Source of the DNA: Lepisosteus oculatus
Taxonomy: Eukaryota > Chordata > Actinopteri > Semionotiformes > Lepisosteidae
Direction: 5' to 3'
DNA length: 64,000 bases
Assembly: GCF_040954835.1 (NCBI RefSeq)
Contig: NC_090704.1
Coordinates: 37,328,979 to 37,392,978, forward strand
Below are positions 1 to 27,733 of this stretch, piece after piece. A model generated the notes under the pieces. It made no database searches, was not told the origin of the DNA, and worked only from the letters and a program-made list of their open reading frames with translations. How positions within the stretch are numbered: the stretch's first letter is position 1; every line of letters starts with the position of its first letter. The translations under genes and the position numbers were made by a program.

Positions 1-177
1 GCAACTTGTAGTCACAAAATGTAGTCAGAATATCTTTAGATATTTAATTGCCCAGAAAATGAGAAATGAAAAACTATCAAAATCAAATTAATAAATTACT
101 ACATTCAGACTACAATAATTCCATGTATTTAATTAATATTTAATTTAACTTTAATTAGAAGTTACTAACATTATGCA

Positions 178-178
178 A

Positions 179-221
<43 letters not shown>

Positions 222-222
222 T
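178..222. repeat. (TTA)n microsatellite
   Basis: About 14 uninterrupted TTA units. Confidence 0.95.
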
Positions 223-924
223 AAATGAGCTATTAGACTACCTTAAGATTGGTATTATTAGTATTTGCCATTTTATGGAAACAGATACACATTTTGAGTA
301 TACCTAGTTTTGCTGCAAAATAGATCACTGATTTTAGAAATTAAAAGTTCTTAGTACTAATTATAATTTTATATGATACATAATTTAGATTTAATGATAT
401 TGTTGACTACCAAAACTGGTAAAAACATTATTGGAAACACTAGTCCTAAAATATTTTTAGTATAAGTCAATATTAATTATAATTGATTTATAAATGATTT
501 TATGACTGATAACATTCTAATGCATGTAACTTTCTTTTATGTTATATATATATATTTAATAGGGACAAAGTGCCTGCAGTGATGGATAGGGAACTTTTCT
601 TGTTTTTCTAAACTTAACTTGTTTTATTCCTCTCCTGGTGGAGAAGGCGGTCATTATTTGTGCTTTATGAAAAAAACTATAATTAAGGTAGTTTATTTAA
701 AATGTACTGAAAATGTGTTTTACAGTGGTGAAGAAAAAAATGTCCTTGCTGAAATTGAATTCAACAGCCCTCTAATTTACTATTTCAGTTTGTAAATGTG
801 CAAAATATATTGCTGAAATAATTTCTGACTGGAAACCACAAATAGAATTCAGTCTCAGTGTAATGTACAGTAAGGTATGTGGTAAAAAATATGAGTAAGG
901 GGGCTGGGAGACAGTCATCTGGTC

Positions 925-3900
925 AGCTCTGTCAGAAAAGAACACGAGGAACTGCTGAGCACTCTTGAACCTGTCAGCTGATCCCCCAAGACTGTGCTTC
1001 ATGTTTTCTCCTACATAAGTGAATGGACAGTGCATTGGAGAATAATATACACATTATGTGAATTAATGTACGATTAATTTAGAATTTAGACCTGGAAAAA
1101 TTAGTCTCATGGCTTTTGCTGAAACAAATAGGGAATCCACAAAAGTAAAAGTGAAATAGATTAATGCATTTATTGGAGACACTAAGAACTATATTTCACT
1201 TCTCAGTATTTCACTTTTTGTGCTGATTATATTACTTGACACATATATTATTTAAAGTAAATAAACACACAGTATCTCAGTCTTTATTTAATAATGTTGT
1301 ATTAAACGGAAAACTAAAGCATAAAAAAGTAAAATCAGAAGCCTTATCACATGGGCAGCATGGTGCACAGTGTTTAGCTTTTCTGTCTTGCAGCATTGGG
1401 GATCTGGGTTTTAATTCTGGACCTGGGGTGCTATCTGTGTGGAGTTTGCACAGAATGTTCTTCCTGTGTTTGTGGTTTTTATTGCTGGGTGCTCCAGTTT
1501 CTTTCCACAAAGATATACTGGAAGGTTAGCTGGCTTTGGGTCTGTGTGTACCCTTCAATGGATAGATGCATCCTGCCTTGTGCTTGCTGCTTCCTGGGAT
1601 AGGCTTCTGCTGCCCTGTTACCCTGAATTAGATGAAGTGATTAGAAAATGGATTGTGTATAAAGGAATGAATTTTATTAATATACAAGAGTTCTTAAAAA
1701 GTCGCATTATTTTATATGTACCAATTTCAGTATAATTGTCAACTAATATATAGTTGTCAAGGAAATCAATTAAGAATAAATTCACCATTACAATTTGAAT
1801 TTTGTAATAAATGAATGACGTGCATGTACAATGACCAGAAAATTATCTGATTACATCATACCTATTTACTTGAGCAATTTGAATCCGTTTTTTGTAAGAG
1901 TACAAGAGCAGCCTTACGCCCAGGCATTGAATCCAGAACCCAGCCCAGAACCTTAACTTACTGTTCCACACTACTTCTGTATAGATCGCACAGGAATGTA
2001 TTTTTAAATGGTTGCAAGTGTGACTAATACCAAAGCTATGGAAGCAAACCCAACATGGTAGAGATCAAGCAGTGTCAAGTTCAAGGGGTTGTAAGGTGCA
2101 AGGACCAACACTTTCCACATGTAAAACTGCATACATTACGGTACAGGTATGGTTGGGAGTGTGCACCCCTTTTACAAGGCAGTGGTAAATACTGATAAGA
2201 TGGTCCTATCCAGTCAGAACTGATGAGTGAACTGATTAAGAACCCGGGCAGCAACTGCCCACAGACAAGTTTGTGTATGGCAACCAGGGAATTGATTTTA
2301 CAATTCAGTTACAATTAAGCATGTTGTTGTTGTTTTCCCTAATCATACCATCAGGCCCTAACACTATCTCATCCATCGTGGCGTTGTTTGGACAACCACT
2401 TTTCTGTCTATCTGGAACATCCATTCTTTTGTTTGTCAACACTGTGCAGTCATGTCACCATCAATGTTACCATCAGTCACTACAACTGAAATTTTGTAGC
2501 AACTAGGCACTGCTGAAGAATCTGTCAAACCTAGACCACTCTGACACCATTCAGACCTTGGTTCACGACTACAGAGAACTTGACTCCTTTACTAGCATGT
2601 TCACCTAATCGCATCTTGTCAATGAACATTGGACTCCTAGTGATTGTCTGTCCTGAAATTTCCCATGCAGTAGAATAAGCAGTGTGCTTTTCTTTCTTTA
2701 TTTTCAGTACTTCAGATCTTCACATTTTCTCATCTCCCATGCCAAATCAACACTCTCACTTAATGACTTAATGAGGTGATTTTTGCGGCACTCACACTCT
2801 TAAGATATAAACTGTACTGTATATCAGTTGTACTGTATGCAGACACATTGTACTTTTAGTTATACTACTTCATAAAACATTATATAATTACCATGTAGTT
2901 GCCCTAAAATGATACATATTGTCCATAATATACAACATATACCATAATCCTTTATTAGTAAGAAATTGATGATGATTATTAATTTAAGTATTGCAGCAGC
3001 CATTTATCTTGCCCATGATTTTAGATTTTAAAATTAAAGTGTTTAATTTCTATTCACTAAAAATCATTACATTTACATATGTGATGATATGGGGTTAATT
3101 ATTCATTTGTCCCACAGTAATACCCTTCTTTAACCCAATTGCAATTCTTTATCTTTTCAGGCAGTACAGTTAGTCACACAGACCAGGATTTACACTGGTC
3201 TAGCAAGTACGTATGCTTACAATACCCATCATATGGTAGAATTTAATCTTACATTTTAGAATTAATCTACAATTAAATTTGAAAAATAGTGCTTTTAGTG
3301 ATTGGCAGCCTTTTAGGACCAGGCATTAATTTATTTAACGTAAATCTAATGTAAAGTTACTGTATGTTAAATAATATGCAAATAAAGGGACAGAGAATGA
3401 GCACGAGTCTCAAATGCAAGGCCTAGAAAAGTGTATGATAAAAATACAGGAAGGAGGGACTGGGAGCCCCTAACTGTCAAAAAAGGAAAGGAAGGATGGT
3501 GGTGCTATATGATCCCTGCCAGCATATCTGCTGAGTATTTGTCATATTTTTTCTAAGTTAATAATTCTCTTGCCTTTGACACAGTGCACAAAATTGTGGA
3601 CCTGTGCATGTGCAAGTTAAATTATGGTAAGATTTTAAGGATTTACATATTTCTTACCACACTACATCAGGTTAAACTATCAAAGGGATTGTTTAGACAA
3701 ATGCAACACCCTTGATTCTAAAAGCTGGGTCTTAGAATAAAGATTTAAATGTGGACAAGTATTTTAATTGTGGACAGAGGTTGCTGAGCATAATCTCATA
3801 ATAACTTAGTATTTGCTTAATATCATTACTATAAATATTAACTTTAAATAGGGTAACTCTGCCTATCAGCCGTTAGGCACAATTCGTAAGACAAAAATAC

Positions 3901-5300
3901 ATGTGAGATCTCTAGATAAAACTGGACAATTTAAAGAGCAACGAATGAGATTACAACAATAATAAATCACTGTGTGTTGCTGTAATTGCTAAAGTTGTAT
4001 GTCTGAAATATGTACAAAAACTATAAGGGGACAGAGTGCTGTCAATCCCCAAAAGCGTTTCAGAAGGAATTCTGAAGAATCATAATCTGTTGTCTTTAAA
4101 ATTACAAATATTCTAAACCCAAGGACACATTAAAATGTGTTGTTAGTAAACTTATTAGAGGCTTCAGGGAAACTGTAATAAGTACTGTATGATGATATAG
4201 CTAATAATACAAACAACATTTTTGTGATTATATAACTGTGCTTTATGGTAACATCACCATTTATTACTATATATAACGGTTACACGCATTGGTATCATTT
4301 GTGTATTTCAGTTGGATTGAATCAGTTAAACTCTCCAAATATACCTACTCTCCAAATGTTTTCACTACCACAGTCAGGGAAGTTAATGTTTATTTTATCA
4401 AACTAAGGCCTCAGGGCAGAATCTGTTTAGAAGCCAATGTTTTGAAAGGTGAAAATTAAAGTTTATATTTTGAAATCTTTCTTCAGCCAGCTATGGCACA
4501 GACATAAGACTACATAAAGAATATGTTGGAATGGTGTCACTGTAAACTTTGAACTCATCTCACCTGTCTTAGTTGTTCATGACTTGATTTAAGATGCCTA
4601 ACAGAAGGAATTGAACCAACTGTGGAAGTGGATTAACAGTGCATCTCTTACTGTCTTCACTGCAAACCAGGAGCAGAAAGTATGACAGTTCAGTGTCTGT
4701 CTATTTGAAAAATTAAATTAACATAATTTGATTTATTTCACAATATACAAAATAGATATCTAATAACATATACAGTATAGAATCTTATTTGCACTCTTTA
4801 ATGTGTATTTAATTTTACTTTCCAGATATGGAATACTTTTTGCCCTTAAAATGATCCCAGAGATCGCTTTGACATATACAGTATGAAGAAAACATATTTC
4901 TGCTCACAGCTATTGAATCCACATATTGATAGATCTGACCTACAGTATGTGAATAAGAAAATTGTGAAAGTTGAACAAGACAAGACAGGAAAAAAGAAAG
5001 GGTGCATCAGAAACAAATGAAGGAATGATTGAGTTGAAAAGGAAAAGAAGAGCACTGTGCTATATGAAAGCTGGTTACAGTTCTGCTGAGTCTGTGTCAT
5101 GTTTTCTCTAAGTGAAAGACACATGTAGCATCGGTATCCCATGTCTTATATCCATGCATGAATGTAGTGTCAAACAGATGCAACAGGAAACAATTTCAGA
5201 GGGCTCAGACTGTCAAAAAAGGAAAGGAAGAATTCTGTGCTATATGAAACCAGTAAGTGGATCTGCTGAGTTTATGCAATACTTTCTCCAATGTAAGGAA
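925..5300 (+). repeat. Four diverged copies of a roughly 100-180 bp local repeat
   Basis: Copies at about 925-1024, 3455-3551, 5003-5115 and 5187-5300. Shared blocks are CTGTCAAAAAAGGAAAGGAA, GTGCTATATGA, TCTGCTGAGT and a TTTTCTCxAAGT end. The last two are direct repeats about 178 bp apart. Family unknown. Confidence 0.65.
1351..1656 (+). mobile_element. tRNA-derived SINE, copy 1
   Basis: Same family as the copies at 16.5, 24.5, 30.2, 33.7, 45.3 and 47.1 kb: tRNA-like head, then the TGTGTGGAGTTTGCA block, GGATAGGCTTCTGCTGCC and a tail region ending AGAAAATGGAT. This copy is strongly diverged. The family is not named from memory. Confidence 0.75.
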
Positions 5301-5781
5301 TTGTATAGAATATCTATGTCAGTGCACTTATGACACTGGAGCAACTTTCCCGTTTAAGAAATAAGCCACCAGGCTACATTCAGTGTTACAGTAATCAAAG
5401 GCTGCAAAAACATTGACGGGGCTAAGTGATAATTCTCAACATAGACAAGTTTAAAAATGATCTTTCTGAAAACATTACTATGCAGGTATTACAAAAAGAT
5501 ATGTGAAATGTCTATGAATTATTGTGGTAACTAGGTGTAGTATATTTGAACATGTTTTACACTGTTTTATGATGTGCAGCGGTATTTCAGGAAACCCAAC
5601 AGTAAATTGAAGGAATAAAGAAGTTTGTCACTTAAGTACTAACTCATATATTTTTTTCTATTTATATCTTGAATCTTGCCAATAATTTATAATTAAATAA
5701 GTGTTTCCCTTTTTGGAGGTATATGAGGGCTTTACAAGGTCATTTTTTCTGTTGCCATCTGTTGAATATGGAACAGGCAGC

Positions 5782-5845
5782 GGGTTTATTCCATGCTGAA
5801 AAGAAAAGAAAGGAAACAACGTTTCGGCTGTGGAGCCTTCATCAG
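5782..5845. repeat. One-armed relative of the fold-back element
   Basis: It shares GGTTTATTCCATGC, then AAAAGAAAAGAAA and GTTTCGGCTGTGGAGCCTT, with 53892-53984, then continues CATCAG. No second arm is seen. Confidence 0.75.
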
Positions 5846-7187
5846 TTTTGAATATGATTATTATTAATGGTAACAGCCCTTTACATCTGTGAAAATTTCA
5901 GTAAATACCGTACAGTAGTTGTCCGGTCTACAAATGCATGTTCTATAGCAGAATGTACCAGTGGAACTGCACCATTTCTCTGCTGGTTTAACGGTATCAA
6001 ATGAAAATTACCAAACCAGATGTGTTGTTTGAACCAACTGGAATTGTTTGAGGTGACAAATTCCTTACAATTTTTAGCAACAGGTATCACGAGTGTAACA
6101 CATACCAAAAAAGAAAATTTTGAGTGGTGCCTTATGCTGCAGTGGTAATTCCAGACATAACTAAGGAATTTGCTGTGTTGGCAGGAAGAGCCTTCATATT
6201 TATATTCAACACCAGAGCACTTGTAATGGCTTTCTGCAGTTACAGTAAGTTGCAGTGTTTTCCACACTGTTCACTTAGTGCATGATGTAATAATTTGGAT
6301 TTAACATGGTAGTATATTTTATGTTAGTTTTAGTGTTTAACTGTTAGAGTTGTTTCTGTTCGTGTCATACACATAAATTAATGTTATATTTTATTCTCAG
6401 GATTGTGGGGCATGTTTAGCTTTTAATATTTTAGTAGATGAGTAAATCTAAGTGTCACACAAGGCTGTTATAATTGAAAGACATATGCAATATTTTTTTG
6501 GGATGGATATGGGAAACGCTCAACAAATTATTTGTATTGTATTAATCCATTGTTACTGTATGTTGCAACAGGGTCCAGAAGCCTAGATCTGTTGGATAAT
6601 ATGTACTATAGGTTAACTGACATATGTTGTAATATCCTAACTTTTTTATTACAGACAAAGTAATGTAGATTGTTTAATTTCCTCACTTAGCTGGGGAAAA
6701 AAAATCAAAAATACAAAACACAGTCTACTTTTTTTAAAACACTAAAAAAGTAATAATAATTGATTGGTTGCGGTAGTATAATATATCCCTACTCTTATAA
6801 ACAGCTCTTTAATGACCAAGTCATTCTTCTACAGAGCAGTATCCCATGTTATCCTACTGTTTTGTTGGTTTTAGAAATTCGGGTCCAGAAGGAAGAGCAC
6901 CACCTAATGATGCATCAAAGCCACTTACAGCAAGAACCTAATTTTCCTTGGATGTCTCTTGGAGCCTTTCCTCACTTCTGGAAATGCATGAGTTCAGGCC
7001 AGAAGGTAATAACGCAGATATAACTGTTACTTTCAAATAGTGTATTTATTTTAATGTGCTAGTTTATTAACCCATTATCTAGCTTTTGTAACAATAAACC
7101 CATCTCCTTGTTAGTTGTGTGTTAGCAAGTATACATATAATACATTATTATATATTATATGTGTTATATTTTCATTGTACAAGTAAG

Positions 7188-7228
7188 ACAAAGTAATGTA
7201 AATTGTTTAACAATTTACATTACTTTGT
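7188..7228. repeat. Perfect palindrome, 20-bp arms with 1-nt centre
   Basis: Left arm ACAAAGTAATGTAAATTGTT (7188-7207), centre T, right arm its exact complement (7209-7228). A near copy of the left arm plus TTAA occurs at 6655-6676 with one change. Confidence 0.95.
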
Positions 7229-7255
7229 TTATAATCAGCAATTCTTCTGATTATT

Positions 7256-7281
7256 ATCATCATCATCATGATCATCATCAT
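7256..7281. repeat. Short (ATC)n tract
   Basis: ATC units interrupted once by ATG ATC, 30 bp right of the palindrome at 7188-7228. Confidence 0.8.
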
Positions 7282-8904
7282 CTCAGCAGTAATTTTATTT
7301 TTACTTTTTAAGAGACATTCAGAGACATTCAGAGTCTGGTTGTGTTAAGGGACTTGGTAAATTCAGCTACTGTACATACACAAAATGTATGTAAACCACA
7401 TAAGTTAGGTTAATGCTGAAAGAAAAACCAACAGTATATGAACCAGACTTTAAACATAAGTTCAAAGTTATAAGTTGCTCTCTGATAAGAACCATTTGTA
7501 ACACAAGGTCCTGGAGTATCAGACAAAACTATAATTGTACACATTATACAGTTCATTGTGGAATACACTACAGACCAACTCTGAGTTGAAAAATGCTGTA
7601 ATTGTTCCTTGTTATTATGGTATATTTTTGATTTTACAGTACAAAGTAGATGACTATTGTTTGGATTAGTAGAACCAGAGTTTTTATACATAGGTGCTTG
7701 GAGTTTCAAGATTGTAATGCAGTGTTAAAATAAAAACAAGATGTGAAAAATTAGTAGCTCTAGTCGTACCAGTCTGCTTTGATTTTTCTTGTTATTAAAG
7801 AAACTAGAATGTGGTTTAGGAATCCAGAGACTGAAAAGAAACTCTACTCTAAATGAATTCCAGATTTTAATTATTCAGAAAAACTTTGCAGTTCTGTACA
7901 CCATCAGTGTACATCAGTATTAAAGTAAACAATCAGCCCAAGCAAAGTATCGTATTATTTCATTATTTTACTAGGAACTTAAATGTGATTGTGAAACCAA
8001 ATTACTGAAAACACTAGAAAATCAAAAAAAGTTTCATACTCTATATATTTCTGTTATTAATGGCAGTAGTGGCATTAGTTGTAGTACCATGCTTATATTT
8101 TCCTGCACAATATCATATGATGTTTCTCTGATGGCTTTGTTAATTATGAGCATGTTTTATGACATGTGCAGTCTGGTCTAAGATGCCTGCTATGAATAGG
8201 TCTGGACACATACAGTATACATAGGCAGTGCAAGTAATACCATACATGCAGAGACTTCACTTGCAAACTGATCTGATGTTGGATCCGGTTCAGAATATTC
8301 AACATATTTTTATGACCCAAACATAAGTATGTTACGTGATCCTAAAGCATTTTCATCATGTTGGGGCAGATGGTAGAAGTCAAATACAGAAAATGATTTT
8401 TAAATTATTTTACTGAACTTGCTTGATTGAGAGTATTTATTCACAATGGCACAATATCTATAGTAATACTGTAAAGCTTTTTCTTCGGGCTGTAAAAAAC
8501 TGTTTACACATTTTTCACTTTCCATAAGAAGGCTATATAGTGGGAACTTCATAAATATTTAATATTGATTTCAGCATTATAAAAAGCAGTACCTACACGA
8601 ACTGTATATGCATTAAAGACATTCCTAATTAGTCTTGGTGATTTCTTTTACAGGTGTGTGAAAACAGGATTTTTTTTTATTTTGGACAACACCAGGAAAG
8701 AGTTACATCTGTACGCTTTAATAAATTTTAGCCCTGATGAAGATACAATTTTAGAGACGTGTGTTACAAAACTGACATTTTCAATGTATGTATTTATTGA
8801 ATAACGGTATTGATAAAAATGATAATTTTAGGTCAGATTTAGTATACATGCTATTCCAATATGTTATCTACTGTAAATTGCCTTAGATAAAATAATAATT
8901 AATC

Positions 8905-9345
8905 GCATATTTATATAGTACTTTCTTATTGCACAGAATCACAAAGTGGTTTACAAATAGGATGTGATCCACTTCATCAATAGGAAGGTAATACATGTGG
9001 AATCCATTCACACAGCAAATTGGGTGAGAAATTGATTTAGCCATTTAATTGAGGGAGAACATTGAGGTTGGCTAGATTTTATAACCACATGGTGGAATTT
9101 AGCAAGGACACTGCAATTACTTCAACTGCTTTTACAAGAATAGTGCCAAAAGATCTTTATTAACTTTAGATCTTTAGTCTGCTTTAACTTATAGTGTGAA
9201 GGATGTCATCACCTACACACTAGTATTGGAAGAACATTTTGGAATTTGTGGTCCTTAGGAAAGAGTGCTATCTACTGGGCCATCGATGCACTTACTTGGC
9301 GGCCTTCCATCCCAGTACTGACCAGGCCCTGTATTTAGCAGTTGG
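8905..9345 (-). mobile_element. Decayed 5S-SINE-like remnant, antisense
   Basis: On the plus strand the right end reads CTTCCATCCCAGTACTGACC, the complement of the 5S part of the element at 13480. The body includes a GAGGGAGAACATTGAGGTTG block and a reversed snRNA-free tail (TATATAGTACTTTCTTATTG). It is strongly diverged. Confidence 0.5.
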
Positions 9346-9374
9346 AAAGCAAACATTAAGCTGCTAGTAACAGC

Positions 9375-9440
9375 AACCAAACAAGCTAGATGGGCCACAT
9401 GGCCTCCTCTTATCTATACCTGTTCTTTCTTATCACATTA
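9375..9440 (+). mobile_element. CR1-like LINE 3' tail scrap
   Basis: AGCTAGATGGGCCACATGGC CTCCTCTTAT is the 3' signature shared with 17.0 and 61.6 kb. Only the last about 60 bp are recognisable. Confidence 0.5.
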
Positions 9441-10442
9441 TACTTATTTAAGAGCAAATGATCAAGGCTGTTAAAAACTCATTATGCTTTATGTGTCCTA
9501 TAGGATGTCTAATTGTTAGTGTCTAACTTGAGTTTCATCCTTGACTTTCCTGTTCGGTGGTTGCTTCACTTGAGTGCGTGACTGGCCAGCAGACATGGGA
9601 AAGGACCTTGACGTGGTTCTGTTGCTCACAATCCTACGGACTGTGCCAACGCTTTCCCTTTTAAGGTCTATTCACACTGGGTCAAATGTATGAATATCAT
9701 TGCAACAGCTAGAAAAGTAGATACAGGAACTTGAGTTTCATGTTCAGTTTTGTGGTTGAATCTCATACTTAAAAAAATCTAGATTGAAAAGTTTAGGAGT
9801 ACCCAAACTGTTTAACTAACAACGATTTCTGTGGTGACACGTTTTCAATTTCACTTTTAAGACACGTACAATACAAATGATTGTTATGCATAGAAATCCA
9901 TGACCTTTGATTTTCTATAACAGAGACAAAACAGTGATGTATATACATGTAATATTTATATACATATATATGAGTCATTCATATAATATGCTATATAAAA
10001 TAAAACGCCAAAAATCTTTTATTTTGCAGCTTTTGACCACTTGGATACATTTTTAGAGCTACATATGTCAGATTATGCTAGTTTAAATCGATTAAGATGT
10101 TCAATTTTTATATTGTCCTTTTTCTATATTCATTATAATCTACCTGAAAAAAGCACTTAAAAATGTCTGGTGTGAATAGATCTTAGCGTGAATGTAAAAT
10201 GTATTTTGAATCTCATGTTATCTTAATGTCTTGATTAAATACTGTAAAATAAAGAGCTTAAGAAATTGTGATTGTAGATGCAGTACTTTACATTTGAATG
10301 TTTGACAAAAAAGTATACTGAAGTTAAATATACTGAATTTAACCTGTTAGTGATTTTGGCCCTCAGAGCTATTTTCCACCTGGAATTTCCTCCCTTTAAA
10401 TATTTTGTTATATCAACAAATATAACAGCAGAACAAAGCAGA

Positions 10443-10720
10443 AGCCTGGTTCAGGCCTTAACATTATGGGAAAAGTTGCCTCAGTCTGGAGAGAGGTTAT
10501 TAGTAGGGCACTGCAGGGATCAGTATAACCTCAGAACTTCTTAATTTATGTCAGTGATCTTCTAAATTGTGGTAGTGAGTGAACCTTTCAAATTTACAGA
10601 TGATAAAGAAGTTAATGGGGGTGCAAAACCTGACAAAGTCAGCAAGATGAAACTTTTGACCTGTGAAAACAGAATACTTAGGAACCTAATCAGGTTTTAA
10701 AAATCCTGAAAGGCATTTAC
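10443..10720 (+). mobile_element. CR1-like LINE fragment (reverse transcriptase region, decayed)
   Basis: CTGGAGAGAGGTTATTAGTA, GCAGGGATCAGTAT, AATTTATGTCAGTGATCTTC and AAATTTACAGATGATAAAG correspond to the GVPQGSVLGP / INDL / KFADD region of a common fish non-LTR element. The frame is broken. Confidence 0.6.
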
Positions 10721-11774
10721 CGAACATCTTCATCATCATCAATATTAGAAGAACCCAGGGCTACAAGTGATGATTAAGATTTGAAGAAATCAAGACAGAA
10801 TATAATTCTGTACTCACAATGCCAAGGGGGCTGGGACAAACTAATGTTCATAGACACTTTATTGAAGATGATGAATGTCTTGGTGAGATTCATGAATCAT
10901 TAAACTAACAGTACAAAAGCAAGCAAAATAAGAATATAACAGGAGTTACAACTGGGAGGCCATGACTGAGTACCTTGTTCCATGCTCCCACAACCCTTTG
11001 AGTAAGAGTCCCTCCTGTTCTCAGTTTTATATATACAGTACACTTTTAACTTGCTTTCTACTTGTGTCCTCTGAATTCATGGCTCAAATATGAACCGGGG
11101 ATGAGGTCCAAATATCTTCTGTCCTTTGTAACCTTTTTCATATTCTTCCTTGCTTTTTTATCTTCTTCTGTACAGCTGATTGTCTTTGCTCAACAGATAA
11201 CTAAGTGTTCTGATTCCCATCCTTTAGATTAACCATATTTCTGCTGTGGATTCCTATAGTTTCAACATGACTGTACTGTCCTTTATCACACTGTACCATG
11301 ATTATCACACTGCACCATATGAATAATATTGTTCAATATACTAAACACTCTATAGAAATATTTATCTTACTTTATGCCTCGCTATTCTCATGGTCTGGTG
11401 TGGTAAAGGGTGGTGTAGTGAAGGCATGAAACCGTTGTAAAACTGCAGCAAAAAGTCTAAACCTCTATGGTAAATTCAACAAGATAAACGTTCAAATGAG
11501 AAGCTATATTTTTTTTTATTACAACAGAATGCACTAGTAAAGGGTTCTATCTTATAAAGGTACCTCATACCATTTTGTATGTCTGGTTATTCATACTCTG
11601 TATAATTTAAGGGAGTGCAAAATTAAGGTGCTGGGTAATAACAGAAGAACCAGGACTGCACTGGAGCTTCAGGTCAAAGAATCCAAAGTATAAAAATATG
11701 CACGTGCTCCTTGTGGATATAGCTAGAATTTTGCAGTGAAGCAATGGACATACTGGGAAATAAGCACAGAAGGC

Positions 11775-11883
11775 AAAATGAAACTTCACATGCTTTATTT
11801 AAGGTGAGAGGAAAGTGCTATCTATTATGATTCTGGGAAATCATATTGTATGAATTTCCCACAGGCAAATCCTGATACTTCTT
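11775..11883 (-). other. MYH 3' untranslated region with polyadenylation signal
   Basis: AATAAA on the minus strand is at 11799-11794, about 85-90 nt after the TAG stop at 11886-11884. The expected cleavage point is 10-25 nt further on. Very short 3' UTRs are normal for sarcomeric MYH genes. The exact end is estimated. Confidence 0.6.
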
Positions 11884-26887
<15,004 letters not shown>

Positions 26888-27367
26888 TGCTGCAAGTCAC
26901 TAAAAGGAAATACATTTATTGACAAATCTGTAACTACCTACAGTGTATTCAATTCTGTGGTAGGAACCAAATGGAATTACTGAGTACAATTCAATACTGG
27001 CTACTTATCAAAGAACAGAATTGTTTTGCGTATAATACTGAAATCTTTGTTCCCCCTTTTTATGTTTTTTTAATCACACTAGAAATTCCAGTGGGTCCCA
27101 GTAGAAATTAGCAACTGGTTTCCAATGGCCCGAATGGCTATTTATTGGTTTGACCTGGTTTATACTTCTCGTCAGTTCATTTATATTTCTAATCTAATGA
27201 TTACCTGTAGAATGTACCACTCTGGTCTACAGTAAACACTGGCTGAAACGTTTTCTACTGGAATTTCAAATAGGTTATTAACTATTTATACTGTTAGATT
27301 TTGTATTATAAATATAGGTAGATTGCCACTACCTTGAGAAAGAAAAGATACAGAGATACATGCTTAC

Positions 27368-27407
27368 CCTCCCTGATCCCAGGCAAGAAATACGGGATTC
27401 CTCAATT
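27368..27407 (-). other. Predicted non-coding exon 2 of MYH
   Basis: A 40-bp segment is bounded on the minus strand by an acceptor ending TTTACAG and a donor GTAAGC. It has no ATG. It lies between predicted exon 1 and the first coding exon, whose 12-nt untranslated part is 26899-26888. The position and size match the second untranslated exon of MYH genes. Confidence 0.6.
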
Positions 27408-27678
27408 CTGTAAATTTAGAAAAGGACACATTATTCTACAAATGTGCTGTAAAATCACATCTATTATTTACCCTGCTATTAACAAGAGAATTTAATCGGC
27501 ATGTCTATTAAATAAATATACATCTGTTAATCAAATATTAATCCTGCAACAAATTCGGCCAAACTAAATTAGTGGAGGGGTATTGCGCACTGTATGACTT
27601 GTAGAAAGTTTAATATTTACGATATTTTAATGCTTTATTATCTGCTACATGAGAATATATTTGTTTCGATTTTCTTAC

Positions 27679-27702
27679 CCACAGAGGATCAGTTCATAAA
27701 GC
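27679..27702 (-). other. Predicted non-coding exon 1 of MYH
   Basis: The donor GTAAGA at 27678-27673 (minus strand) follows CTGTGG. The start is only estimated from the TATA box and could differ by several bases. A short untranslated first exon is typical of vertebrate sarcomeric MYH genes. Confidence 0.5.
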
Positions 27703-27725
27703 ATGGGCCTGGAAGAATGAAATGG

Positions 27726-27733
27726 CTTTTATA
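27726..27733 (-). promoter_or_regulatory. TATA box of the MYH gene
   Basis: Read on the minus strand the sequence is TATAAAAG. It lies about 25-30 bp upstream of the predicted short first non-coding exon and about 840 bp upstream of the start codon, the usual layout of sarcomeric MYH genes. An A/T-rich CArG-like element (CCAAATATAG on the minus strand, 27766-27775) sits about 33 bp further upstream. A second CCAAAT stretch is at about 27742-27747. Factor binding is inferred from the motifs only. Confidence 0.7.

Larger units (their letters stand above)
1..11774. other. Gene-free region downstream of MYH
   Basis: No exon or protein I recognise. The content is AT-rich DNA with a (TTA)n microsatellite, one SINE, a four-copy local repeat family (925-5300), a perfect palindrome (7188-7228), an antisense 5S-SINE-like remnant (8.9-9.35 kb) and LINE fragments (9.4 and 10.5 kb). 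The longest ORF, 6267-5881 on the minus strand, is not recognised. Stretch 1880-1980 resembles an antisense tRNA-type SINE scrap. Confidence 0.6.
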
